A stretch of DNA of 11,006 nt from an uncultured Pseudomonas sp. (GCA_946886875.1 CAMPJN010000098.1:1-11006), one strand, 5' to 3'; counted from the stretch's first letter, positions 1-6,571 are shown. Numbers and translations: made by a program. Notes: generated from the sequence alone by a model not told the origin.

Positions 1-171
1 ACCACCGCGCAGGGTATTGGTGCCGCTGCCCTGATCGGTGATCACGTCATCGCCGTCACCGCCCTCGATGGTATCGCTGCCGTTGATATCGGTGATGGTG
101 TCATTGCCGTCCCCCCCCAGCAGGGTAGAGTTACTGCTCTCCGAAACAATGGTGTCATCCCCGGCAAAGCC
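1..171 (-). repeat. Start of RTX glycine/aspartate nonapeptide repeats
   Basis: Coding-strand residues 661-717 contain repeated G-G-x-G-x-D-x-I/V units (AGDD, GGDGNDTI, GGDGDDVI and a final RGG at the edge). In RTX proteins such repeats bind calcium and fold as a parallel beta-roll once outside the cell. The first one or two units are irregular. The array clearly continues beyond base 1, so the number of repeats is unknown. Confidence 0.85.
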
Positions 172-2151
172 ATAAGCTGCACTTTTACCATCTGACAATT
201 GAATATGATCGCTTGAGTCTTGACCAAAAACAGACGAACCAATTGCACCGAAGAATGGCAAGTAATGGGCGAGGATTTCAACACTTGTGTACCCTTCTTG
301 GATGCGGCTTACTGCATTGCCCCCTAATTCCCCATGCCCCGTCAGAAATGATTCAAGCTTTTCTAGCGCGCGAACACCGTGGACTTCGGAACGCTCGAAA
401 CTATCTACGGCAAAAGCAAGAAGCGGCTCAATATCAATTGAAAACCCCTGCAATTCTTTATCCCAATAAACATCAATTTTTTCATAAAAAGCATCTGTAC
501 CGCTATAAACTATCTGATCATGAACAAATTTTGTAAGCTCCTGGTATGTGCTCATCAGTCTGAAGCTCGCGTTCTGCCCAAAGCCGCCATTATAGGGGTC
601 ATTCAGAAAAGCTTCTAAAATCCCAGCAATCGATACTATATCAAGCCGACCATTAGAGTTGTAAACTGGAGATAGATCATCACGCCCAACCCAAACAAAT
701 ATTAATTCATCAATAAGACTAGCCCGATCTGCATCATCTGCGGACAAATAGTCTTTAACTAACTGCTTAAGCCCACCTGTTTCATCCCGCGCTATTGCTT
801 GGTGAAGACTATGCACATTCCCAAATCCAGTCACATCAGGAAGCGAAAGAGTATCGTCATCTACCGTGAGTATTTCCGCAGTTTTAGTTCTTGCGGTATC
901 CACAGCAAACCAAACGTCGTTCATCGACTGAGACGTGTCGTCGTCCTTAGTATAATTGCCCAACAATAAATGCTGATTTCCCTGCAAATCAGTATTGGAA
1001 GAACCTGTATATGCCAATCCAAGACTCTTAATCTGTAACTCTGCTAGGAACAGAAGCTCGCCGCTATCGACTATGGCATTGCTATTCGAGTCTTTCCAAA
1101 TTTTCAACTGGCTAAAAGCACTATCCGCAGCACTGATAACCCCGTCGTCATTTTCGTCCAAGAGGGAAAGAGCCTGGAATCCATGACTTGCTGTCTGGGT
1201 GTCGTTTACCTTGGTAAAATTCCCAAAAAGCTCGCCCCCACTGGTTATCTGGCCATCGCCGTTTTTATCAAAAACTAACAGCCCATCGTCCCTACCTACC
1301 CAGCCAGTTGTCTCGCTAAGTCCGTTTCCGTCGTGGTCGAAATGTATACCTTCACTCCTATTGATGGTCTCCACACCATCACCATCCAAATCTAGAATTA
1401 ACGGGCTCATCGCTAACTCTGCTGACCGAAATAGGTCTTTCAGTTTATCAAGTAGCTTTTCCGCAGGTTCCTTTACCAAATCATCCCAGAGGCCACCTAA
1501 AGCATCTTTAGCCTCATCCAACTTATCCCCCATGTCATTCCATGCTTTCTCAAGAGCATCAGAGATATCGTCACCCAGCTCTTGTGCTTCATCTACTCCT
1601 TTTTGAACGCCGTCTTTTACTCCTTCAATCAAATCATCTAAAAATTTTTCGAGCGCTGGCGCATTATCTCTGTAATATTCTTTTGCAGCTTCACCCGCCA
1701 GCTCGGCCAGTTTCCCAACCCCCTCAAGAGCTTTATCGTAAGCCGAGTCCCTTATTAGTTTTGGCACGTCTTCCAATTGAGTATGATCAAATACCTCTGG
1801 CATATTGTCTTGCCAAACTTTTCGCTCTTCAGGAGTCAGAGGAGAAAAACCTTCAGCCCTGAGAGAGTCATCAATATTACTCCAGAGAGGCTCCAGTAAT
1901 CCTGGGAGCGTGGCGTCCGCAATCTGATCCCCACGCACATCTGAAAAGGTATTCTCAATAGAAGAAGGCTCCCCTTCTTTAGGCGCTCCATTAGGATATA
2001 TAGTTGATTTAAGGAGTTCGTCACCAGCATTAACCCAAGCGTCTTTGATTTGATTAGAATACATTAATCCAGATAGTGCTAATTGTTGATTGCTGATGAG
2101 GCCAGATCTGACTATTTCTATTCTTCTTTCGACGCGAGGAGTCTCTGACAT
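1..2151 (-). CDS. RTX calcium-binding protein, type I secreted, 5' part (C-terminus beyond window)
   Basis: The frame is open for all 717 codons from ATG (2151-2149) to the window edge. Residues about 1-245 are charged and mostly helical (145-240 rich in Lys/Asp/Glu/Ala), with no signal peptide, as expected for a type I substrate. Residues 249-420 hold EF-hand-like loops: D254-E261, D272-E280, D295-E307, D332-D343 and D354-E365. This block resembles the self-processing module of Neisseria FrpC. Residues 420-655 have no motif I can name. RTX nonapeptides begin near 661, with clear GGDGNDTI (679-686) and GGDGDDVI (697-704). The type I secretion signal must lie in the missing C-terminus. The start is supported by an AAGGGAAGA-like ribosome site inside the end of the upstream gene, only 2 bases away. 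The gene is last in an exporter operon, so it is the likely cargo. Its role (adhesin, toxin or other) cannot be told. It is AT-rich apart from the repeats. Confidence 0.9.
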   Translation of the reverse strand, partial: MSETPRVERRIEIVRSGLISNQQLALSGLMYSNQIKDAWVNAGDELLKSTIYPNGAPKEGEPSSIENTFSDVRGDQIADATLPGLLEPLWSNIDDSLRAEGFSPLTPEERKVWQDNMPEVFDHTQLEDVPKLIRDSAYDKALEGVGKLAELAGEAAKEYYRDNAPALEKFLDDLIEGVKDGVQKGVDEAQELGDDISDALEKAWNDMGDKLDEAKDALGGLWDDLVKEPAEKLLDKLKDLFRSAELAMSPLILDLDGDGVETINRSEGIHFDHDGNGLSETTGWVGRDDGLLVFDKNGDGQITSGGELFGNFTKVNDTQTASHGFQALSLLDENDDGVISAADSAFSQLKIWKDSNSNAIVDSGELLFLAELQIKSLGLAYTGSSNTDLQGNQHLLLGNYTKDDDTSQSMNDVWFAVDTARTKTAEILTVDDDTLSLPDVTGFGNVHSLHQAIARDETGGLKQLVKDYLSADDADRASLIDELIFVWVGRDDLSPVYNSNGRLDIVSIAGILEAFLNDPYNGGFGQNASFRLMSTYQELTKFVHDQIVYSGTDAFYEKIDVYWDKELQGFSIDIEPLLAFAVDSFERSEVHGVRALEKLESFLTGHGELGGNAVSRIQEGYTSVEILAHYLPFFGAIGSSVFGQDSSDHIQLSDGKSAAYGFAGDDTIVSESSNSTLLGGDGNDTITDINGSDTIEGGDGDDVITDQGSGTNTLRGG
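111..118. repeat. C8 homopolymer (G8 on the coding strand) in the RTX gene
   Basis: Eight consecutive C on the plus strand read as G8 in the coding strand of the RTX gene, encoding part of the Gly-Gly of the first clear nonapeptide (about residue 679). The frame is correct on both sides as given. A change of one base would shift the frame and remove the rest of the repeats and the C-terminal secretion signal. Confidence 0.8.
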
Positions 2152-2153
2152 GA

Positions 2154-2486
2154 TTATTCTTCCCTTTTGGTAACAGATTTAATGATCCATGCAAAGCAGA
2201 ATGCTAAAATCAACTGCGCAAGGAGATTGAAGATGCATAAAGCCGTCTTCATTGCCTCGATAGTTCGTGCAGCCTCTACTACAGGAGCATATTCGGACAA
2301 AGGTTTTGTACCATCAATCACCCTTCCCTGCTTGTCATACAAACCTTTAGCGGGATTACTATCTGAATTGAAGTACGCCCTGACTGCCACTTGCTCTAAC
2401 TCTTTTACCCCATAGCTCACGGAATTCGAAATCACAAGTAATATCACAGTTAAAAGAGTTAGCCTGATTACAATTTTCTTTTTCAT
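2154..2486 (-). CDS. Small protein with two predicted membrane segments, between hlyD-like and RTX genes
   Basis: This encodes 110 residues of no family I recognise. Residues 1-25 are MKKK plus a long hydrophobic stretch, which could be a signal anchor or a signal peptide (a weak S-Y-G site falls near residue 26). Residues about 26-80 are polar. Residues about 83-103 are a second hydrophobic stretch, followed by a basic tail (KSVTKREE). The positive-inside rule suggests both ends in the cytoplasm and a periplasmic loop of about 55 residues. There is no lipobox cysteine, so it is not a FrpD-like lipoprotein, although it sits where frpD sits relative to frpC. The ATG (2486-2484) follows the hlyD-like stop by 8 bases, with GAGGG four bases upstream. 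Its stop lies 2 bases before the RTX start, so the two are probably translated together. It shares the AT-rich composition of the RTX gene. A partner, secretion accessory or immunity role is only a guess. Confidence 0.8.
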   Translation of the reverse strand: MKKKIVIRLTLLTVILLVISNSVSYGVKELEQVAVRAYFNSDSNPAKGLYDKQGRVIDGTKPLSEYAPVVEAARTIEAMKTALCIFNLLAQLILAFCFAWIIKSVTKREE

Positions 2487-2494
2487 TCAACCCT

Positions 2495-3910
2495 CTAACG
2501 CTCAGTAATACTTTCATTTTTATATTGCTTAAGCGGACTCAAGAAGTAATCGATCACCTTCCTCTTATCCGTCTTCACTTCCGCCCGCACGGCCATGCCC
2601 GGCGATAGCGCAATCTTGTTCGCCCCAACCTGAATACTGTCCTGCTTCAGTTGAATCCTCGCGCTGTAGACCAACCCACGCTTTTCATCTTCGATGGCGT
2701 CGTTGGAGATGCTTTGCACGACGCCATTGACTACGCCGTATTTGGTGAAGCTAAAGGTTTCGACCTTGATCTCCACGGCTTGCCCTGGTCTGACGAAGCC
2801 GATGTCTTTGTTCTCCAGCATGGCTTCGACCTCCACCGGTTGGTCGCTGGGTACGATAACCATCAGCGGTTGGGCTTCAGTAACCACTCCGCCGTGGGTG
2901 TGGATCGCCAATTGCTGCACGGTGCCGGCCACCGGGGCGGTGAGGTGCATCAGGCGGTCGCGCTGCTCGGCCTTTTTCAGTTCCTGGCTCAGTGCGGCGG
3001 CGCGTTGTTCGGCTTCGTGCTGCAGGTCGAGCATGGCGCGGCGGGTTTGTGCGATAACGCTGTTTTGCTGACTTTGCGCGGCTTTCTTGGCGGCACTGAG
3101 TTCGCGCACCCGCGACTGCTGGGTGCTGAGTTCGCGTTCCTGGTCAAGGAGGATCTGCTGCTTTTCCAGGTAGGCGTGTTTGGCGACGTATTGCTTGTCG
3201 AGCAGGCGCTTGTAGTCGGCGGCCAGTTCGCGGCTGATCGGCAGGCTTTGCTGCAGGGAGGCAACGCTGCTTTGCGCGGCCTGGATTTCGGCGTTGCGCT
3301 GTTCGATGGCCGCGGCACTTTGTGCCAGGGTGCTGGCCAGTTCCAGGTATTGGCCTTGCAGCCAACGCTGGGCGGCCAGTTGTTGCTCGGCGCTGGCCTG
3401 GGGGATCAGTTGCGCCAGGCTGGTCGGCGCTGTGTTGTGGTCGATGGCATCGAGCAGCGCCTGGGCGCGGGCGCTGTCGACCTGGGCGGCGAGCAGGTCG
3501 CTGTTCAGACGCTGGACATCGGCGCCGGTCATGCTGGTGTCCAGTTCGATCAGCAGGTCGCCGGCTTTGACCCGTTGGCCGTCGTGCACGTGGATGGCCT
3601 TGACCACCGCCACTTCGCTGGGCTGGATGACTTTGCTTTTGCCGCTGGGCACGATCTTGCCGCTGGCGGTGGCGACCACGTCGATTTCGCCGACGCAGGC
3701 CCAGAGCAGGGTCAGGGCGGCGAAGACCATAAGGGTCCATTGGATGATGCGCGGCGCCGGGTGTACCGGTTGTTCCTGCAGCGCCAGGGCGGCGGGGAGG
3801 AATTGCACTTCATGGCTTAGCCGCGGTGGCGCGTCCATGGCCTTGCGGTGTTGCCAGGAGTGGCGCCAGGCTTGGCGGTAGCGGTTGAGTAGGTCGCGTT
3901 TGGCGCTCAT
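2495..3910 (-). CDS. HlyD-family type I secretion membrane fusion protein
   Basis: This 471-residue periplasmic adaptor links the inner-membrane ABC exporter to an outer-membrane TolC-type channel. Its layout is that of HlyD, which is close to this length. There is a cytoplasmic N-terminus (1-55), one membrane helix (about 56-73) and the first half of a lipoyl/barrel-sandwich domain (about 88-125, with V-x-D-G-Q-x-V-K-A-G-D at 108-118). A long alpha-helical hairpin rich in Gln/Ala/Leu follows (about 130-320). The second lipoyl half is at 322-353 (LTAPVAGTV), then beta domains. The end has the typical LSPGM (435-439) and a final basic YFLSPL segment. The start was chosen because its ATG (3910-3908) overlaps the stop of the exporter gene as ATGA, giving coupled translation. 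The same frame stays open upstream to 4864, but that stretch lies antiparallel to nothing conserved and covers the exporter gene. The last 20-30 codons turn AT-rich. Confidence 0.95.
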   Translation of the reverse strand: MSAKRDLLNRYRQAWRHSWQHRKAMDAPPRLSHEVQFLPAALALQEQPVHPAPRIIQWTLMVFAALTLLWACVGEIDVVATASGKIVPSGKSKVIQPSEVAVVKAIHVHDGQRVKAGDLLIELDTSMTGADVQRLNSDLLAAQVDSARAQALLDAIDHNTAPTSLAQLIPQASAEQQLAAQRWLQGQYLELASTLAQSAAAIEQRNAEIQAAQSSVASLQQSLPISRELAADYKRLLDKQYVAKHAYLEKQQILLDQERELSTQQSRVRELSAAKKAAQSQQNSVIAQTRRAMLDLQHEAEQRAAALSQELKKAEQRDRLMHLTAPVAGTVQQLAIHTHGGVVTEAQPLMVIVPSDQPVEVEAMLENKDIGFVRPGQAVEIKVETFSFTKYGVVNGVVQSISNDAIEDEKRGLVYSARIQLKQDSIQVGANKIALSPGMAVRAEVKTDKRKVIDYFLSPLKQYKNESITER

Positions 3911-6057
3911 GCGGCACCGCCTTGTTGCAGGCGGTGCAGGCGTGAGTAGTGACCGGCTTGGTGGCTGAGCAGTTCGGCATGGCTGCCCTGCTCGACGATC
4001 TGCCCGCGGTCCATCACCAGGATGCGGTTGGCATCGCGCACGGCGGACAGGCGGTGGGCAATGATGATCACGGTGCGGCCTTTGCAGATGGCCTGCATGT
4101 TCTGCTGGATGATCCGTTCGGACTCGTAGTCCAGGGCGCTGGTGGCTTCGTCGAAGATCAGGATGCGTGGGTTGCCGATCAACGCGCGGGCGATGGCGAT
4201 GCGTTGGCGTTGGCCGCCGGACAGCGAGGCGCCGTGTTCGCCGACCACGGTGTCGTAGCCTTCCGGCAGTTCGAGGATAAATTCGTGGGCGCCGGCCATC
4301 TGCGCCGCTTGCATCACCGCTTCGATCGGTGTGCCGGGGTCGACCAGGGCGATGTTCTCGCGGATGCTGCGGGCGAACAGCATATTGTCCTGTAAGACGA
4401 CCCCAATTTGCCGGCGCAAGGATGAGACATCGGCCAGGGCCAGATCCATGCCGTCGACCAGCACCCGGCCGCGTTCGGGGGTGTAGAGGCGTTGCAATAG
4501 TCTTGTCAGGGTACTTTTGCCGGAGCCGGAGCGCCCCACTACACCTATCACCTCGCCAGCCTTGATGGTCAGACTGATGCCGCGCAGCACTTCGCTGCCG
4601 TCGGGGCGGTAGCGGAATTGCACCTGGTCGAACTCGACGTCGCCGCGCAGTGGCGGCAGCGCGCTGCGCGAGTCCTGGGACAGTTCGGTGCGGGTGTTGA
4701 GGATGTCGCCCAGGCGCTGCACCGAGACGCCGGTCTGCTGAAAGTTGGTCCATAGCTGGGCCAGGCGCATGATCGGCTGCGACACCCGGCCGGCGAGCAT
4801 ATTGAAGGCGATCAATTGGCCGACACTGAGATCGCCCTCGATCACTAGGCGCGCGCCGAGCCACAGGGTGGCGACCGTGACCAGCTTGCCGATAAAGCCG
4901 ACGCTTTCATTGGCCAGGGTCGAGAGGGTCTGGGTCTTGAAGCTGGCGGCGACATAGCCAGCCAGCTGGTTGTCCCACTTGCGGTTGATCTGCGGTTCCA
5001 CCGCCATGGATTTCAGGGTGTCGATGCCGTTGACCGTTTCCACCAGAAAGGCCTGGTTCTCCGCGCCGCGGGTAAAACTCTCGTTGAGCCGTGCACGCAG
5101 CAACGGGGTGATCAGCAGGGAGACAATGAAGTACAGCGGCAACGACAGCACCACCACCAGGGTCAGCCAACCGCTGTACATAAACATCACGGCGATAAAC
5201 ACCACCGAGAACAGCACGTCGAGCACCAGGGTGATGGCGTTGCCGGTAAGGAAGCTGCGGATGTTTTCCAGCTCGCGCACCCGCGCCACAGAATCGCCGA
5301 CCCGGCGCGCCTGAAAGTAGGCCAGCGGCAGGGTCACCAAGTGGCGAAACAAGCGCGAGCCCAGTTCCACATCGATGCGACTGGCGGTATGGGCGAACAC
5401 GTAGCTGCGCAGGCCACTGAGCAGCGTTTCAAAAATCATGATGCCGAGCAGACCGATGGCGATCACGTCCAGGGTGGTCAGGCCGCGGTGCACCAGCACC
5501 TTATCCATCACCACTTGGAAGAACAACGGCGTGAGCAGCGCGAAAATGTTGAGTACGAAGGACACCAGCAGCACTTCGCCGAGCAGCTTGCGGTATTTGA
5601 CGATGGCCGGGATAAACCAGCTGAAGTCGAAACGGGCCAGGTCGCCGGCCAGGGAGGCTTCGGAGCGGATCAGGATCAGCTCGCCGCTCCAGCGCGCCTC
5701 CAGCTCCTCGAAGCTCAGCACTTCCGGGCGCTGCGCCTGGGGGTCATGGATCAGCGCCTTGCCTTCATCCAGGCGGGCGATGATAAAGAAGCGACCGTCT
5801 TGCGCGCAGGCAATTGCCGGCAGCGGTGTGTGGCTTAAGCGAGATAACGAACTGCGCGCGGACTTGGCCTTAAGGCCCAGCTTCTTCGCCGCCAGCAGCA
5901 GCTCGGCGCGGCCAAACTGGCGGCCGTCTTCGGCGTATTCGTGGGTGAGTTGTTCGGGGGAAGCGGCGACGTTATGGAAACGCGCGAGCATTATCAGGCA
6001 GGCAAGGCCCGTGTCGACGGTAGGTGCATCACCCACTCCGGGGTGTTTATCTGTCAT
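3907..6057 (-). CDS. HlyB-type type I secretion ABC transporter (permease/ATPase)
   Basis: This 716-residue exporter uses ATP to push the unfolded RTX substrate out of the cytoplasm. Length and sequence follow E. coli HlyB closely from end to end. Residues 1-130 form a C39-peptidase-like domain that should not cleave: Thr16 stands where the catalytic Cys would be (V-D-T-G) and Phe90 where the His would be, though Asp105 is kept. Membrane segments run from about 148 to 425. The ATPase domain has Walker A GRSGSGKST (508-516), Q-loop VVLQDN (553-558), signature LSGGQ (612-616), Walker B ILIFDE (632-637) and H-loop His668. An ATG 14 codons further up is in frame. I prefer 6057 because AAGGA lies 7 bases before it and the product then starts like HlyB. 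It is the first gene of the operon, overlapping the HlyD gene by 4 bases. Confidence 0.96.
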   Translation of the reverse strand: MTDKHPGVGDAPTVDTGLACLIMLARFHNVAASPEQLTHEYAEDGRQFGRAELLLAAKKLGLKAKSARSSLSRLSHTPLPAIACAQDGRFFIIARLDEGKALIHDPQAQRPEVLSFEELEARWSGELILIRSEASLAGDLARFDFSWFIPAIVKYRKLLGEVLLVSFVLNIFALLTPLFFQVVMDKVLVHRGLTTLDVIAIGLLGIMIFETLLSGLRSYVFAHTASRIDVELGSRLFRHLVTLPLAYFQARRVGDSVARVRELENIRSFLTGNAITLVLDVLFSVVFIAVMFMYSGWLTLVVVLSLPLYFIVSLLITPLLRARLNESFTRGAENQAFLVETVNGIDTLKSMAVEPQINRKWDNQLAGYVAASFKTQTLSTLANESVGFIGKLVTVATLWLGARLVIEGDLSVGQLIAFNMLAGRVSQPIMRLAQLWTNFQQTGVSVQRLGDILNTRTELSQDSRSALPPLRGDVEFDQVQFRYRPDGSEVLRGISLTIKAGEVIGVVGRSGSGKSTLTRLLQRLYTPERGRVLVDGMDLALADVSSLRRQIGVVLQDNMLFARSIRENIALVDPGTPIEAVMQAAQMAGAHEFILELPEGYDTVVGEHGASLSGGQRQRIAIARALIGNPRILIFDEATSALDYESERIIQQNMQAICKGRTVIIIAHRLSAVRDANRILVMDRGQIVEQGSHAELLSHQAGHYSRLHRLQQGGAA

Positions 6058-6113
6058 TTTGCATTCCTTGGCACAGACACCGTTCAAAACACGGGCCACT
6101 TGAATGATGGCTT

Positions 6114-6142
6114 AATGTAATTATTGATCGCATCGACTGCAA
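6114..6142 (-). promoter_or_regulatory. Weak candidate sigma70 promoter for the type I secretion operon
   Basis: Read on the minus strand, TTGCAG (6142-6137) is separated by 17 bases from TACATT (6119-6114), which lies about 57 bases before the exporter ATG. The -10 matches 4 of 6 and the -35 only 3 of 6 consensus bases. It is the best pair I could find close to the gene, but it could be chance. Confidence 0.25.
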
Positions 6143-6290
6143 GCAAGCAGCAAACTTGCAATGAAAACTGCAGCGTAGTGAAAGCTTGCTCTCACAGCGT
6201 GCGTTATCCATCAGTGATGGTGTCGGCTCCATTTTCTCGCGGTATTTTTCGCGTTTTCCTATCAAGTGCGGGTAGCTTGGCGACAGGCCC

Positions 6291-6312
6291 ACTGCGCAAT
6301 TAGCTGCGCAGT
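6291..6312. repeat. Inverted repeat ACTGCGCA-N6-TGCGCAGT
   Basis: Perfect 8-bp arms (6291-6298 and 6305-6312) around ATTAGC. The half-site TGCGCA recurs three more times in the 38-bp palindrome downstream, and CTGCGCA/TGCGCAG matches its centre. It may be another binding site for the same regulator. It is about 225 bases from the predicted hcp transcription start. Confidence 0.55.
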
Positions 6313-6316
6313 AAAA

Positions 6317-6337
6317 TGTGGATAAGCCTGTGGATAC
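6317..6337 (-). promoter_or_regulatory. DnaA-box-like pair (one perfect, one near-match)
   Basis: TGTGGATAA (6317-6325) is the exact complement of the high-affinity DnaA box TTATCCACA. TGTGGATAC (6329-6337) differs only at the last base. The two are in the same direction, 12 bases apart. No replication gene is near, so if used at all this would be a DnaA-responsive control site or a DnaA titration site. Chance is possible. Confidence 0.4.
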
Positions 6338-6351
6338 TTTCACACAGGCTT
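6324..6351. repeat. Stem-loop AAGCCTGTG-N10-CACAGGCTT
   Basis: Perfect 9-bp arms (6324-6332, 6343-6351) around a 10-base loop. Neither side is followed by a run of T in the reading direction, so it is not a typical terminator. It overlaps the second DnaA-like box. Confidence 0.5.
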
Positions 6352-6376
6352 CACCGTTATTGATCTATAGCCGAGC

Positions 6377-6414
6377 GCGCAACTTCTTGCGCAGTACTGC
6401 GCAAGAAGTTGCGC
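6377..6414. repeat. Perfect 38-bp palindrome made of two tandem GCGCAA-N4-TTGCGC dyads
   Basis: The two 19-base arms meet at AGTACT (centre between 6395 and 6396) with no mismatch. One mismatch (6376/6415) then allows extension to 6374-6417. Each half is itself a dyad: GCGCAA-CTTC-TTGCGC (6377-6392) and GCGCAA-GAAG-TTGCGC (6399-6414). Their centres are 22 bp apart, about two helical turns. This layout suits two cooperating protein dimers. Placed about 120 and 140 bases upstream of the predicted sigma54 start, it could be the upstream activating sequence for an enhancer-binding protein. TTTT follows on the plus strand, but no known plus-strand transcript would need terminating here. Confidence 0.75.
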
Positions 6415-6429
6415 ACTTTTCTGTGACTT

Positions 6430-6444
6430 GTCGCACATTGCGAC
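6430..6444. repeat. Inverted repeat GTCGCA-CAT-TGCGAC
   Basis: Perfect 6-bp arms around a 3-base centre, about 90 bases upstream of the predicted hcp start. The half-sites resemble, but do not equal, those of the 38-bp palindrome. It is possibly a further, weaker operator. Confidence 0.45.
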
Positions 6445-6499
6445 TTTTCTATTATTCGTGGTCACGCTAAGTTGCTGGTTTAAATGATATTTATAAAAC

Positions 6500-6515
6500 T
6501 GGCACGCTTATGGCT
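6500..6515 (+). promoter_or_regulatory. Sigma54 (RpoN) -24/-12 promoter of the hcp operon
   Basis: TGGCACG (6500-6506) followed by CTTA and TGGCT (6511-6515) matches the consensus TGGCACG-N4-TTGCW with one mismatch. The required GG (6501-6502) and GC (6513-6514) are 10 bases apart. The predicted start is near 6526, leaving a leader of about 46 bases with ribosome site AAGGAA (6559-6564). Sigma54 control with a dedicated enhancer-binding protein is known for several hcp and type VI clusters in Pseudomonas and Vibrio. Confidence 0.75.
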
Positions 6516-6571
6516 TTCTACTTGGCTCCCGGATCACTACAGATCCATGACCCAAGGCAAGGAAAGCACTC

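Larger units (their letters stand above)
6058..6571. other. Divergent intergenic control region between the type I and type VI operons
   Basis: This 514-base stretch has no convincing gene; the short frames in it lack a ribosome site and resemble nothing. It must hold the start signals for the leftward exporter operon and the rightward hcp operon. It is more AT-rich than its flanks and crowded with inverted repeats between 6291 and 6444, listed separately. From 6143 to 6290 I see only a 13-base palindrome, CCATCA-G-TGATGG (6208-6220), and repeated TTGC/GCAA words around 6137-6162. Confidence 0.8.

Noticed and set aside
213..1862. Several plus-strand open frames of 60-135 codons at the left end
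   Set aside because: All lie antisense to the continuous 717-codon RTX frame, lack good ribosome sites, and have Ser/Pro/Leu-rich shadow composition.
2651..3820. 389-codon open frame on the plus strand opposite the hlyD-like gene
   Set aside because: It lies antisense to a full, well-conserved HlyD-family gene in GC-rich DNA, where such frames are common. Its product is low-complexity Gly/Leu/Val/Asp and resembles no family.
3911..4864. Upstream in-frame extension of the hlyD-like gene (apparent 789-residue protein)
   Set aside because: The extra 318 residues overlap the exporter ATPase in another frame and are Arg/Pro/His-rich nonsense. The ATGA-coupled start at 3910 gives a normal HlyD length.
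6047..6343. 98-codon minus-strand frame in the control region
   Set aside because: It overlaps the exporter start, has no family resemblance, and covers the region where promoters are expected.
6377..6420. Rho-independent terminator reading of the 38-bp palindrome plus TTTT
   Set aside because: There is no plus-strand gene upstream that would need termination, only four T follow, and the double-dyad architecture better fits protein binding.
6291..6444. CRISPR-like array from the repeated TGCGCA words
   Set aside because: The repeats are 6-8 bases, inverted and irregularly spaced, with no constant-length spacers and no cas genes.
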